A stretch of DNA of 64,000 nt from Tridacna crocea (GCA_943736015.1 OX031064.1:39917361-39981360); one strand, 5' to 3'; counted from the stretch's first letter, positions 35,441 to 46,429 are shown. Program-made: numbers and translations. Notes: generated by a model from the letters alone, not told the origin.

Positions 35441-37330
35441 AAAGAGCATAGAACGTTACTGTTCTATATTTGCAAGAGCATTCAGTTTTAAAGTTCAGTG
35501 TTTGCAATCAGGATTCAGCGTTACAGTTCGTGTTAGCAAGAGCATTCAACCTTAAAATTAAATGTTTGCATGGTTCTCGGCTGTGACAATCCATGTCCGT
35601 ATTCACATGCAGCTGAACACTTCCATGTCTGCAAGAACATTGAGCCATACAGTTACATGTTTTAAAAAGCATTCAGCTGAACAGTTCTATGTTAGCTAGA
35701 CAATTCAGCTTTCAGGTCCAGGTTTGAAAGAGCATTTAGCTGTAATGTGAGAGCTATGCTTGTAAGAATATTGGGCTTTACTGTTCCATGTTTAAAAGAA
35801 CGTTCAAATCTACAATTCCTTTTTCGCATGAGCAATCAGTTTTACTGTTTCTCATCAGCAAGAGCATTCAGTTTTATAGTATCATGTTTTCAAGATCCTT
35901 TCATTTGTACAGATCCATGTTTTATGAGTATCAAGCTTACAGTTCCATATTTGCAAGAGCGTTCAACTATTAATTCCAATGTTTGCAAAAACCATTCAGC
36001 TTTACAGTTTCATCTTTGTACGTGTATTCCGCTTTAAGGACCATGCTTTTCAAGAAATTTCAGTATACTTGTTCCACTTTTACATGAGCTTTTAGTTGTA
36101 CGTTTTTGTGTTTCTTGGTGTATGCATCTGCAGAGTCCAACGTTTGCGAGGGCGCCAGCCTTACAGTTACGTGTTTGGAGTATACATTCCGCTTAATAGC
36201 TCCATGTTAAGCAAGAAGTATTCATTGATACAGATTTTTTGTTTGCAAGAGCGTTCAGCCTTATCGTAAAATGTTCGCAAAAACATATAGCTTTTCAGTT
36301 CCGTGTTGTTGGCAATAAGCGTTCAGTTTTACAACTTCATGTTTGCAATTTAGCTCTACATGTACAGCCCTGTGTTTCTAAGTGTACTCGTACTTAGCTG
36401 TACAATTCATTGTTTGCAAAAGCATTTAGCTGAACAATTTCATGTTTGCATAAGCATTCCGCTTTGCAATTCTGTGTTTTTAGTTTATGTAGCTTTAAAT
36501 CTGAATTTTTTACAGAGCATTCAACCCTATAGTTATATTTTTGCAAGAGCATAAAAGTTTACAGTTCATTGATTGCAATAAGTATTCAGCTCTTCAGTTT
36601 CGTGTTCAAAAAAATCCCAGATTTTAATGTTTGCAAAAGCAGTGACTATTGTACCATGTCTGCAAAACTTCTGCTTGACGGGTATTTGTTTGAATTACGT
36701 TAAACTCTACAGTTCAATTTTGCAGTACGCATTCGGCTTTACAGTTTCACGTCAGTATATAAGCATTCAGCATTACAGTTCAGTGTTTGCAAGAGCATCC
36801 AGCTTTATAGTTGTATGTTTTCAAGTGCACTCAGCCGTTTTATGTTTGCAAGAGCGTACAACCGTATAGTTCAATGTTTGGCAGAGCATTCAGTTTTACA
36901 GTTTTTGTTTGCATGGACATTCAAGTTTAGATTGCTATATTTGCAAAAGCATTAACTTTTAGACAATTTTGTATGCATGGAGCTAAGCTTTACAGTTTTG
37001 TGTATGCAATAAGCATTTAGCTTCACAGTTCCATGTGTAGAACATTCACCTCTTTAGTTCCATATTTGCAATAAGCATTTACTTTACTGGTCCAATTTCG
37101 CAAGAACATGCAGCCGACATTTTCTTGTGTTCAATACCGTTCAGTTCTACAGTTAAATGTTTGCAAGAGCATTTAGCTTCATAGCTGTTCCAAAGGCATA
37201 CAGCATTAAAGTACCGTATGCTTGCAAGAGCATTTAGCTTTACAGCTCTATGTATGCGGTAGCATACGGTTTACCAGCTGTATCTTTGCAAGAGCGTTAG
37301 CTTAACAATTACAAGTAGTTTCCATGAGCA
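35441..37330 (+). repeat. Minisatellite zone 2, degenerate
   Basis: The same monomer is recognisable as TTTGCAAGAGCATTCAGYTT and ACAGTTYYRTG, but with many substitutions and uneven length (roughly 28-40 bp). The consensus switches from TACAAGAGTAT to TGCAAGAGCAT across this zone. Confidence 0.8.
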
Positions 37331-39140
37331 TTCAGTCATATGGGTCAATGTTTGCAAGAGCATTTAACTTTACAGATCTGCGTTTGCAAGAATATTCAAT
37401 TTCATATTTCAATGTTGGCTAGAGCATGCAACTTTACAGCTCTATGTCTGCAAGAGCATTTAGCGTCATGGTTTTGTGTGTGCAAAACCATTCAGCCTCA
37501 TACTTCAGTGTCGGGTAGAGTATTCAGCTTTACATTTCTTTGTTTGCAAGAGCATTTAGAATCACAGTTCTAATTGTGCAAGAGCATTCAGCCTCATATT
37601 TCAATGTTGGGTAGAGTATTCGGCTTCACATTTCTATGTTTGCAAGAGCATTTAGAATCACAGTTCTGTGTGTGCAAGAGCATTCAACCTCATATTTCAA
37701 AGTTGGATAGAGTATTCAGCTTTCATTTCTCTGTTTGAAAAAGAGCATTTACTTCACAGTTCTGTGTGTGCAAGAGCATTCAGCCTAATATTTCAATGTT
37801 GGCTAGAACATTCGGCTTTACATTTCTGTGTTTGCAAGAGCATTTAGCTTAATATTTCTGTGTATGCCTCATATTTAAATGTTTGGTAGAGCATTCGGCT
37901 TTACATTTCTATGTTTGCAAGACCATTTAGCTTCAAAGTTCTGTGTGTGCAAAAGCCATCCACCTCATATTTCAATGTTGGGTAGAGCATTTGGCTTTAC
38001 ATTTGTATGTTTGCAAGAGCATTTAGCTTCACAGTTCTGTGAGTGCAAGAGCATCCAGCCTCATATTTCAATGTTGGCTAGAGCATTCGGCTTTATATTT
38101 ATATGTGTGCAAGAGCATTTAGCTTCACAGTTCTGTGTGTAAAAACCATTCAGCTTCATATTTCAATGTTGGTTAGAGTATTCGACTTTACATTTCTATA
38201 TTTGCAAGAGCATTTAGCTTCACAAGTCTGTGTGTGCAAAACCATTCATCCTCATATATTAGTGTTTGTTAGAGTATTCTGCTTTACAGTTCTCTGTTTG
38301 CAAGAGCATTTAGCTTCACAGTTCTATGTGTGCAAGAGCATTCAGCCTCATATTTCAATGTTGGCTAAAGCATTCAGCTTTACATTTCTATGTTTGCAGG
38401 AGCATTTAGCCTCACATTTCTGTGTGTGCAAGAGGATTCAACCTTCTATTTCAATGTTGAGTAGACCATTCTGCTTTACAGTTCTATCTTTGCAAGAGCA
38501 TTTAGCTTCACAGTTCTATGTTTGCAAGAGCATTCAACCTCATATTGCAATGTTGGCTAGAGCATTTAGCTTTACATTTCTATGTTTGCAAAAGCATTTA
38601 GTTTCACAATTCTGTGTTTGCAACAGCATTCAGTCTCATATTTCAATGTTGGGTAGAGTATTGAACTTTACATTTCTACGTTTGCTTCACAGTTCTTTGT
38701 GTGCAAAACCATACAGCTTCATATTTCAATACGGGGTAGAGTATTCAGCTTTACATTTCTATCTTTGCAAGAGCATTCAGTCTCACATTTCTGTGTGTGC
38801 AAGAAAATCAACCTTCTATTTCAATGTTGACTAGAGAATTCTGATTTACAGTTCTATGTTTGCAAGAGCATTTATCGTCACGGCTTTGTGTACGCAAAAG
38901 CATTCGACCTCATATTTCAGTGTCGGGTAGAGTATTCGGCTTCACATTTCTATGTTTGCAAGAGCATTTAGGTGCACAGTTCTGTGTGTGCAAGAGCATT
39001 CAACCTCATATTTTAATGTTGGGTAGAGTATTCTGCTTCACATTTCTCTTTTTGAAAAAGAGCATTTAGCTTCACAGTTCTGTGTGCGCAAGAGCATTTA
39101 GTTTCACAATTCTATGTTTGCAAGAGCATTTAGTTTCACA
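37331..39140 (+). repeat. Minisatellite zone 3, 96-bp higher-order repeat
   Basis: Three diverged ~32-bp monomers form a 96-bp unit: GTTTGCAAGAGCATTTAGCT, then GTGTGCAAGAGCATTCAGCC, then GTTGGSTAGAGYATTCGGCT. The CCTCATAT-type anchor falls at 38250, 38346, 38442 and 38538, exactly 96 bp apart. Because 32 is not divisible by 3 but 96 is, a 243-codon frame (38103-38834) passes through all three phases of the monomer in turn. Confidence 0.9.
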
Positions 39141-39652
39141 ATTCTATGTTTGCAAGAGCATTTATCATCACAGTATTGCGTCTGCAAGAGTATTCAATCT
39201 CATATTTTAGTGTTGGCTATCTAGAGCATTCAGCGTTACATTTCTATGTTTGCAAGGGCATTCAGTCTCATACTTCGATATTTGCAAGAGCAATTAGCTT
39301 TAGAGTTTTATATTTGCAAGAGCATTTTGCTTTACAGTTCAATATTTGAAATAGCACAAACATTACAGTTCTGTGTTTGCAAGAATATTCACCTTTACAG
39401 TTCTATGTTTGCAAGAGTATTCAGTCTCATAATTTCAATTTTTGCAAGAGTATTCACCGTCACAGTTCTATGTTTGCAAGAGCATTTATCTTTACAGTTC
39501 TATGTTTGCAAGATCTTTCATCTTTACACTTCAATGTGTGGAAGAACATTCAGCCTTACTGTTCTATGTTTGTAAGTAGCATGTAACAGTTCCATAATTG
39601 CAAACGCATTCATCTTTGCTGTTCCATATTTACATTCATATTTACAGTTTAA

Positions 39653-39873
39653 CCCTTTACCAAACAATCCCTGGTTTTTACGACCCTGAGATAGAAGCCT
39701 TTTGAAAACCTTGTGGGAAAAGGAGAAAATGCTGGTAACCAGCATTTTCTCCTTTTCCCACTTTGTTATCTAGCCTTCCAAAATCAAAATTCAATATTTG
39801 ATTCACATTTACCTTGTCGTCTGCAAATGCTTTCAATTTGGACCATTCCAAAATTTCGTAATTTGGTAAAGAG
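39653..39873 (+). mobile_element. TTAA-MITE (family E) inserted in the minisatellite
   Basis: It is 221 bp, flanked by TTAA (39649-39652, 39874-39877). The monomer reads ...TTTACAGT before and TGTGTGCAAGAACATTCAG after, so removing the element and one TTAA restores a normal monomer. Ends CCCTTTACCAAACAATCCC and TTTGGTAAAGAG; centre palindrome GGAGAAAATGCTGGTAACCA / GCATTTTCTCC is exact. It is the best reference copy. Confidence 0.95.
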
Positions 39874-40166
39874 TTAATGTGTGCAAGAACATTCAGCTTT
39901 ACAGGTCGATGTCGGCAACAGCATTCACCTCTACAGTTCCTTGTTTGCAGGAGCGTTCAACAGTTTACCCGGTGTGGTCCGGTAAAGGGAAATACTTAGA
40001 AATTACAGATACAGCAGTCGATATTTAGTTATATATACTGTCGTTATTTGGGATACACCAAATTTCAAGTACGTCTTTTCATTATATTGTTGTATGAAAT
40101 GTGTTCAATTCGCTGACCCTACAAAATATTTCCTGATTATTTAACAATGATATATATGTACTTTAA

Positions 40167-40368
40167 CCGTTTACTAAACAATCCCGGCGTTAGAAAACAT
40201 TGTAGAAAAAAGGAGAAAATGGTCGTAGCCAGCATTTTCTCCTTTTTTCTACAATGTTTTCTACCCTTTCAAATACGAATTCTATCGTTTGAGCCACATT
40301 AGATTTGCTGTCTGCAAATGCTTTCAATTTTAGAAGGTCTAAAAATTATGCCTTCTCTTCAAAGGGCT
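40167..40368 (+). mobile_element. TTAA-MITE (family E)
   Basis: TTAA at 40163-40166; the centre AAAGGAGAAAATGGTCGTAG is broken on the left arm only; the right end has decayed. 40370-40740 is otherwise unassigned. Confidence 0.8.
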
Positions 40369-40740
40369 AGGACTCTTATATGAAAAAGTTTGTCCATTTG
40401 CCAAAATGTTTGCATGATTCTGTGTGCCTGAATGTATAAGTGTGCCTGAATGTATTAATCACCACAGAGTGGTTTCGTCATTTTTCTCATTGGACAACTT
40501 AGGTAGAAACAAGTTAACCATCTACATTTTGTACTAGTGTGTTGTTGATTTGAGTTATTTCCCTTGCTCCGCTGATCCGTCCAGTATGAAGTCAGAACAA
40601 GGGGACCCCAGAACAGGGCCATGTGGTCAAATTTCAGTTATTAGTTTAATGAGCGACTCGCTGGCATTTTTCTGAAACGGTATATCACATTTATTTTAGC
40701 AAACTGTGCAGCATCAGCAACTGTCAAGTAGTAGACACTA

Positions 40741-40939
40741 GGGCCCGTATTCACGAACCATTCTTAAGAACGTTCTTATTGTTATTTTTCAAGATTTCCC
40801 GACTGTGAAAGTAACAGATCTTCTGATTGGCTAAACCAAATGGTTTAGCCAATCATAAGTTCTGTTACTTTCACATTGACAAAATTCTGAAGAATAAGGC
40901 TAAGAATGTTCTTAAGAATGATTGGTGAATACTAATCCA
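40741..40939. mobile_element. Family C palindromic MITE, full length
   Basis: GGGCCCGTATTCACGAACCA at the left; inner arms GATTGGCTAAACC / GGTTTAGCCAATC and GTGAAAGTAACAG / CTGTTACTTTCAC are perfect complements. It is the least diverged of the four copies. Confidence 0.85.
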
Positions 40940-41044
40940 GGTATAGCTTTATCATTTTTCGATTCTCGGTTCAAATTATTAAGATTCTGTAATGATTTTC
41001 ACACATTTTGTCCCTTATGTTTGTCATTTTTACGTTACTTCCTA

Positions 41045-41182
41045 GATTTAGACTTAGACCATGAATGGTATGTTTCAGAAGATGGTGGGTGTATTCATAC
41101 AGATTCAAATTTAATGAATGTCAGAGGCTCTGATACTGTCTTTTCATGGTTGTTTTTCTCAGAAAATAAAACGACACTCTGA
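41045..41182 (+). CDS. Candidate terminal exon, unknown protein
   Basis: After a good acceptor (TTTTTACGTTACTTCCTAG) the frame reads DLDLDHEWYVSEDGGCIHT and later DSNLMNVRGSDTVFS up to TGA at 41180, with AATAAA overlapping the end (41165). The acceptor, amino-acid make-up and poly-A signal fit a last exon, but no upstream exon was found and no family is recognised. It may also be a dead fragment. Confidence 0.3.
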   Translation, partial: DLDLDHEWYVSEDGGCIHTDSNLMNVRGSDTVFSWLFFSENKTTL

Positions 41183-41647
41183 ATTGGGGAGAGGCTAGAT
41201 AAAAGTGCATGTTCTGTGCAGTCAGATTCGGATCTACACTGTCCGGATAACCGACTGAAGTTGCGCATGGCTTTCTCAGGGTATTTTTATCAGGTGAAAG
41301 ATCAACTTGATGCTGTGGAAGGAGCGGCAGGAGGGACGACGTATAGTGTTTTTAATGGAAGTTGGGAGTTTCCCAGATCTTAAATAGATTATTTACAATT
41401 ACTGACAGCCATTATTATATAATCCGATTTAACAGACCAAACAGTAATGGCTTTCATCTAGATAATGAAAATGGAAATCATCATTAAGCTGATGATTATA
41501 ATGATTGTGACAATATTCCATATAACCAGTCCTCAAAAATAGAAATAAACAGAATCAATAAATGAAGAAATAATCGATAAGAATAGCAACAGTCGTGCAG
41601 CATGTATATGTACTTCTATTTACGCCCTTCAGACGGCATCTTTTCAA

Positions 41648-41843
41648 CCCTCTACCACACTTTAGAATTTTAGATCTATCCAAATCGAAAGCATTTGTAG
41701 ACAACAATTTCAAAATGGCTCAAATGGTGCAATTTTTCTTAGATAGAGTAGACATGTTTGTTGGAAAAGGAGAAAATGCTTTTCCAACAAATTTTCAAAA
41801 GGATTCTTCCTCAGGGGCGTTAAAAGTCGTCATTGGTATAGGG
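41648..41843 (-). mobile_element. TTAA-MITE (family E), collapsed centre
   Basis: TCAA at 41644-41647 and TTAA at 41844-41847. The loop GCTGGTTACCAGC is missing, so GGAAAAGGAGAAAATGC joins TTTTCCAACA directly. Confidence 0.8.
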
Positions 41844-42234
41844 TTAAACGTTGAGGAAAAAAGAACAATTGGCATAAATATGAATTAATAAGATTTGACA
41901 CTTTTTTAACCAGTTTTATCAATATCCGTAGCAAAAAGTTCTCTATCGCGTGTAGAAGTTAGCTGTAATGTAGGTAGTATGTCAATATCTATAAATGAGA
42001 AAAAAAAAAATGCCTGCTTTTCTACAATAAAAAAGACAAATGCCTCATAAATCTATCGCTTCTTTTTGGCCGGTGAGCCCTGTACCGATCAAAACAGATA
42101 TTATTTCTTTCAATCCTTCACTATAGAATCTCCAGTATTAAAGTTCGGAACTCAGGTTTGAAGCATTACGTCACTCTAGGTGCATGCATTACATTACCGA
42201 ATGAATCGAGCGTGGGTCACCGAGGATGGAGGGA

Positions 42235-43006
42235 GTAAGCTTTTGAAAACTCGCTGGAAAATGAGAAAACGCCGGTCACCAATATTTTGTCTTTTTCCCA
42301 AGGTGCATTTGATTCGTTTACTGACATCTATCAAATTAGTAGCCTTAGATTTGTCGTCTACGAAACGCTTTCCATGTACACGTGTCCAAACATTAAACTT
42401 TTGTCATTTGGTACGCGCCAATCCTTTCAACATGTCCAAATTGGGAAAAAGTACAGGACACAGTGTAAATGTGGTTCAGAAAATAGGGGTTGTCTCTGAA
42501 AGGATAGAAATCATTGTGGAAAAAGTAGACAATGCTGGTCACCAGCATTTTCTTCTTTTCCCAAAATTTCTATAAAAGCTTTCTTTATCCGTGTCAATAA
42601 AAGACGGTATCGCGTGGTAAGGAGTCAAGTATATAGGTACCTAATGGGGTAATTTATGACAGATCCATCAATAGAGAAATGTGCAGTGTGAACCAAGATT
42701 AAACTACATACTAGTATATGTGCAGTTTGGTACTGAGTCTACACTATTTACAAAGTATCATGGCCGCAAACGATAGGATAAAGTAAAACCCGTTACTAGA
42801 CAATTCTGTGCTTTCACAATCCTGAGAGGTAAGGCTTAAAAATATCAGAGGAAAAAGGGAGAAAACTCTGATTATTTATCGCCTTCTTTTCCTAACATGC
42901 TCTCTATTCTTACATAAAGCAATCACATTTTTAATGACATTTTAAATTTGTTGTCCGCAAATACTTTCACTACGGATAGGCGGGAACTTTGTTTTGAGAT
43001 AAAACA
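42235..43006. mobile_element. Three diverged TTAA-MITEs in a row
   Basis: About 42235-42416 (GAGAAAACGCCGGTCACCAA, TTTGTCATTTGGTAC), about 42440-42624 (GTAGACAATGCTGGTCACCA, ending GGTAAGGAG-TCAA) and about 42790-43006 (CCCGTTACTAGACAATTC, GGAGAAAACTCTGATT). All are more decayed than the copies at 44041 or 39653. Confidence 0.65.
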
Positions 43007-43009
43007 TTG

Positions 43010-43440
43010 ACAATTGGATCCCCGCCGCCGCCCGGAAAAAAAAAACTTAAAAGTCACATTTTTGGACGTCCCGTTTCATATTAATTTCTATGAAATACAA
43101 TATAGTGTTAGAAAGGCGAGCTTCGCGTATTTCCTTCCCATATATGTGAAGTAGTTCTCCTTATTAAATGTAAATAACAATTTTATGTGCTATTTTTACA
43201 CTCGTTAGCTGTCAATCAAACGGCTGATAGGAATCTGACCATACCTGGTAGGGCGTTCATTTCAAAGTTAAATGGACGCTTTCACACAACAAATGACCGC
43301 CATTAATTTCAAATTAGATGCATAATGGCGCTGGTTTGTGGTCCAAGCCATTAAGCTGGCCATCTTGACTGATGTTTATAATAGGTGTTTTAAGATTTTT
43401 ATCGCACGATCCCATTACAAAAGCCGAGGGGAGAAACTTC
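43010..43440. other. Unassigned
   Basis: It contains an A tract and 'CCGCCGCCGCCC'. No gene or repeat recognised. Confidence 0.4.
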
Positions 43441-43447
43441 TTGTTAA

Positions 43448-43674
43448 CTCTCTACAAGACGACAATTTACATGTATTTAAGACTTCCCAATTTTGAAAGC
43501 TGATTATGATATTATCAAATATGGCCCATATGATAACCCCGTCTTCCATAACGTTCAAAACATTATTGGAAAAGGAGAAAATTATGGCCACCAGCATTTT
43601 CTCCTTTCCCAATAAAGTTTTCCTAAACATTATTCATGAGGAACGTAAACAGGCTGGATCGTTTGATAATGGGC
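43448..43674 (-). mobile_element. TTAA-MITE (family E)
   Basis: TTAA at 43444-43447; centre GGAGAAAATTATGGCCACCA / GCATTTTCTCC; right terminus decayed (GTTTGATAATGGG). Confidence 0.75.
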
Positions 43675-44040
43675 GAAACCTGACCGTCCGAAACATTTTA
43701 GTTAAAAAGTTAAAGTACAGTGTTATTTATGGGCAGGAGAATGACAGTAAATAATATCAAGGCTTGTTATCGACGTACAGCGAAACCTTCAATGTTTAAT
43801 AATAATATTAATGATAATAAAAAAAAAAAAACTAGTTACGGAAAAATTTCTCTTTCCAGTAGTGTACTATGTATTTAGGATGACCATAGTTCTATGATAA
43901 ACAAAGACACGTTTCTACTCATCCATTTCAACAGCAAAGCTGTCAAGAAGTGTACTACAAATAATTTGTTTCAAAGTATAATGGCTTAACTTATTTATAC
44001 CTTAATAGTGTGTGCCATGGTATGGCACAAGACGGTTTAA

Positions 44041-44262
44041 CCCATAACCACACAATCCCTACTTTTGACGACCCGGAGAAAGAAGCCTTTAGAAAACATT
44101 TTGGGAAAAGGAGAAAAATGCTGGTAACCAGCATGTTCTCCTTTTCCAACAATGTTTTCTACCCTTCACAAAACAAATTTCAAATTTTCAGTCACTTTTA
44201 TTTTGTCGTCTGCAAATGCTTTCGATTTAGACAAACCTAAAATATTGTCGTTTGGTAAAGAG
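44041..44262 (+). mobile_element. TTAA-MITE (family E), full length
   Basis: TTAA on both sides (44037-44040, 44263-44266); ends CCCATAACCACACAATCCC and TTTGGTAAAGAG; nearly perfect palindrome with one extra A. Confidence 0.9.
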
Positions 44263-44284
44263 TTAATGCATCTCCGTAATTCAT

Positions 44285-44550
44285 TGCTCGCCCGGATTGC
44301 ACAGTGGTGAGCGTGTTGGACTCATGATCTGGTGGTTGTGAGTTCAATACCCGGTTGAGGCGAACTTTCTTTCCGGCGTATTTTCGCCTCTCACCTCTGC
44401 TGAAGCATGTGAGTAAAATAGTCGTTGGCTATGGAGAGAAAGTTGTGTTAATACCGGTGTGAGAAAGCCAGGAAACACATGTGCGTCACCGACCGCCATG
44501 ATATGACCTTAGCTGTTAAAGTGGCGTTAAACTCCAATACAACCAACAAC
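44285..44550 (+). mobile_element. tRNA-derived SINE, well-preserved copy
   Basis: The head GCCCGGATTGCACAGTGGTG has box A and GTGAGTTCAATACCCGG has box B. The body matches 4434-4646. The tail reads TATGACCTTAGCTGTTAAAG then TGGCGTTAAACTCCAATACA and ACCAACAAC. tRNA-headed SINEs with this organisation are common in bivalves. Confidence 0.85.
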
Positions 44551-44783
44551 CGTAATTCATTTTACAGAGCAAGTTATTACTTTATTAGCGATCCACGACC
44601 CACTTCGCCTAACAACCTACTGAATTTGGACTACCGGATGGAAATTTTCATTTTTGAATATTTTTGACTTAAAGACGGAACTGCTCCATATTAAAAGGGA
44701 TAACAGAATGTTTAGCCGCCTCACATTTTTTTCTGTATAAAGCTCCTGAATTATACGTTATGGACGGTACAGTAGGGCTTTAA

Positions 44784-45003
44784 CCTTTTACCCCATAAGG
44801 CATTTCTATGGTATCTCTAATTGACCTTAAATAACAGCAAAGATGAAGCAATTTCTTATGTCTATATGACACCTTTTGATAGCATAGAAAACATTGTGAC
44901 AAAAGGTGAAATTGCTCGTCACGAGCAATTTCACCTTTTGCCTCAATGTTTTCCAAAGCCTCCTACAAGCAATGCGTAGAAATGAGTATCTATGGAGTAA
45001 GGG
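44784..45003. mobile_element. TTAA-MITE, subfamily 2
   Basis: TTAA at 44780-44783. Its central arms GGTGAAATTGCTCGTCACGA / GCAATTTCACC pair perfectly. It shares TCTAATTGACC and GAGTATCTATGGAGTA with 25102, so subfamily 2 has its own subterminal sequence. Confidence 0.85.
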
Positions 45004-45106
45004 AAGTAAAAACAAATGTATATAATAGCGTATAAATTTAGCCGTTTTATGAACGGTGAAAAGACGTGTCAAAAACTAAAGCAGACAACATGCATGTATA
45101 AAATGA

Positions 45107-45361
45107 CCTGCAACACGCAACGCGCGAAAATAGGTTATTCGGGCATTCGCGTAAAGCGTCGTCTAGGATCAGCCTGTGCAGTCCACGCAGGCTAATCTAA
45201 GACGTCACTTTATGACTACATTATATTTTGTGTTACAGTATACTTACACAAAATAGAAAATTACGTAAAATGGAAAGTGTTGTCTCGGATTGGCCTACGC
45301 GGACTGTCCATTCTGATCCGAGACGACACTTTACGCAAATGCCCTTTTTCGCGTGTTGAAG
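45107..45361. mobile_element. ~255-bp foldback element with two inner hairpins
   Basis: The outer arms are CAACACGCAACGCGCGAAAA and the complement of CAACACGCGAAAAAGGGC; GGGCATTYGCGTAAAGYGTC continues them. Each side holds its own hairpin: about 45151-45212 (AGCCTGTGCAGTCCACGCAG) and about 45264-45336. I recall very similar hairpins ('AGCCTGTGCGGACTGCACAG') as abundant in clam and mussel genomes. Confidence 0.75.
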
Positions 45362-45404
45362 GCCAGAAAAGGCACCATTGAAAAGAAATATATTTCCTTT
45401 GAAT

Positions 45405-45523
45405 GAGTAGAAAACATTGTGGAACTAATTCAAGTTACCTGCACTCTCTCCTAAACCCACAATGTTTTCCAAATGGCTTCTACCTCACAGTCGTAAAAAC
45501 AGGGATGGTTAGGTAAAGAGTTG
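45405..45523 (-). mobile_element. TTAA-MITE remnant next to a gene fragment
   Basis: GTAGAAAACATTGTGGAACT and TAGGTAAAGAGTT mark the second half; the palindrome core is replaced. It ends 3 bp before the broken frame at 45527. Confidence 0.65.
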
Positions 45524-45524
45524 T

Positions 45525-45662
45525 ACATGGATTCCCTTGAAAAAGAGTTGGATAAAGTAAATGAAATTTCCCAGTCGACAAGATAGATCTTAATAACACT
45601 TTTTGATTTCAAAAATCATTCGACGTAAACATCACACCCAATCAAAAATGTTATGTCTAAGA
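45525..45662 (+). pseudogene. Broken third copy of the 42-codon frame
   Basis: It matches 46499-46635 closely but carries an in-frame TAG after MDSLEKELDKVNEISQSTR and loses a base later. It lacks the CRE/TATA promoter: upstream is a MITE remnant. Its 3' edge is exactly the left boundary of the duplicated segment. Confidence 0.8.
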
Positions 45663-45774
45663 TCAGCCCGAGTGCTTTATTCACTGCGCTTTATAACTCA
45701 CAAAGTGTTTAACTGAACGATAAACCACGATGTCCAGAAAGACGATTATTTCAATTCTAAGTGACCAACTCTTA

Positions 45775-46303
45775 AAGGTGGGAATTTAGAATTTTTACAT
45801 CTCGCCAAATTAAAATATATATATATCACTGAAATTCATATAAATATAATACAAATCATCAATAATTAAGAATCATAAAATGACAATAGAATTTTTTGAT
45901 GGTATTCCCTTAAAAGGCTACGTAACCTCTTAAGGTATTTTCAGATTTCTTGCCAAAAATCAATAAAGCATTTTGGGAATGTCATTGTCTGGCACGTGAC
46001 TGATAACGCTTAAATTCCATTACATAACAAATATGTAATAATTATTTTCCATAATGTCTTCCTCGGACGCTATGTTTGAAACTTCGTCTGTGTATTCTTG
46101 TATGTAAATGAGCTAACTGATCATCTAAAATAAAGAACGTGCCTCCCGTTGATGGCAGTAGAAAATCTCTAATTTCTCGTGTTGTCAGATGGTTTTCGAC
46201 TACTGGGGTTTTATGAATGAAATTGCAAAGGCTTTGGGAGTATAAGGATGATTTTTTTTTCTTTTTTGTAAAATTTTCGTCCCAAAATCTGAAGGGCCAC
46301 CTT
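45775..46303 (+). mobile_element. Family A DNA transposon, full length, 529 bp
   Basis: It is flanked by TA; ends AAGGTGGGAATTTAG and AAGGGCCACCTT, so the TIR is AAGGTGG. It carries AAAGGCTACGTAACC and GGTTTTCGACTACTGGGG. TA flanks fit Tc1/mariner-like or other TA-targeting superfamilies, but with no transposase this stays open. Confidence 0.85.
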
Positions 46304-46392
46304 TAATAAAAGGAAAGCCAGTTCATACATTGAGTAAATGCGCAGATGCATATATATTCAATTGAATAACTTCTGTCTTACTTTATACAAAA

Positions 46393-46429
46393 TGACGTCA
46401 CTTTAAACAGAATGACGTCACTCTATATA
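46393..46429 (+). promoter_or_regulatory. Two CRE sites plus TATA box
   Basis: TGACGTCA at 46393-46400 and again at 46413-46420, 20 bp apart (two turns of the helix, so on the same face), then TATATAG at 46424. An ATG follows at 46501. This is a textbook arrangement for a CREB/ATF-responsive pol II promoter. Transcription itself is inferred. Confidence 0.6.

Larger units (their letters stand above)
31690..39965 (+). repeat. ~8.3-kb minisatellite of ~32/33-bp monomers
   Basis: Every monomer fits a pattern like CAAGAGTATYCAGCTTTACA then GTTCCGTGTTTTA. All monomers have the same orientation, giving about 250 copies. The edges are degenerate and the inner left part is most regular, as expected if unequal exchange homogenises the core. 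It has three zones (separate entries) and one MITE insertion at 39653. Multiple long frames in all forward phases result from a monomer with few stops and a period divisible by 3; no start, splice or codon bias supports a protein. Confidence 0.95.

Noticed and set aside
31654..39586. Long open frames of 100-243 codons in all forward phases
   Set aside because: They are produced by the 33-bp and 96-bp minisatellite, whose monomer has few stop codons and a period divisible by 3. Several frames overlap in different phases, which real genes do not do.
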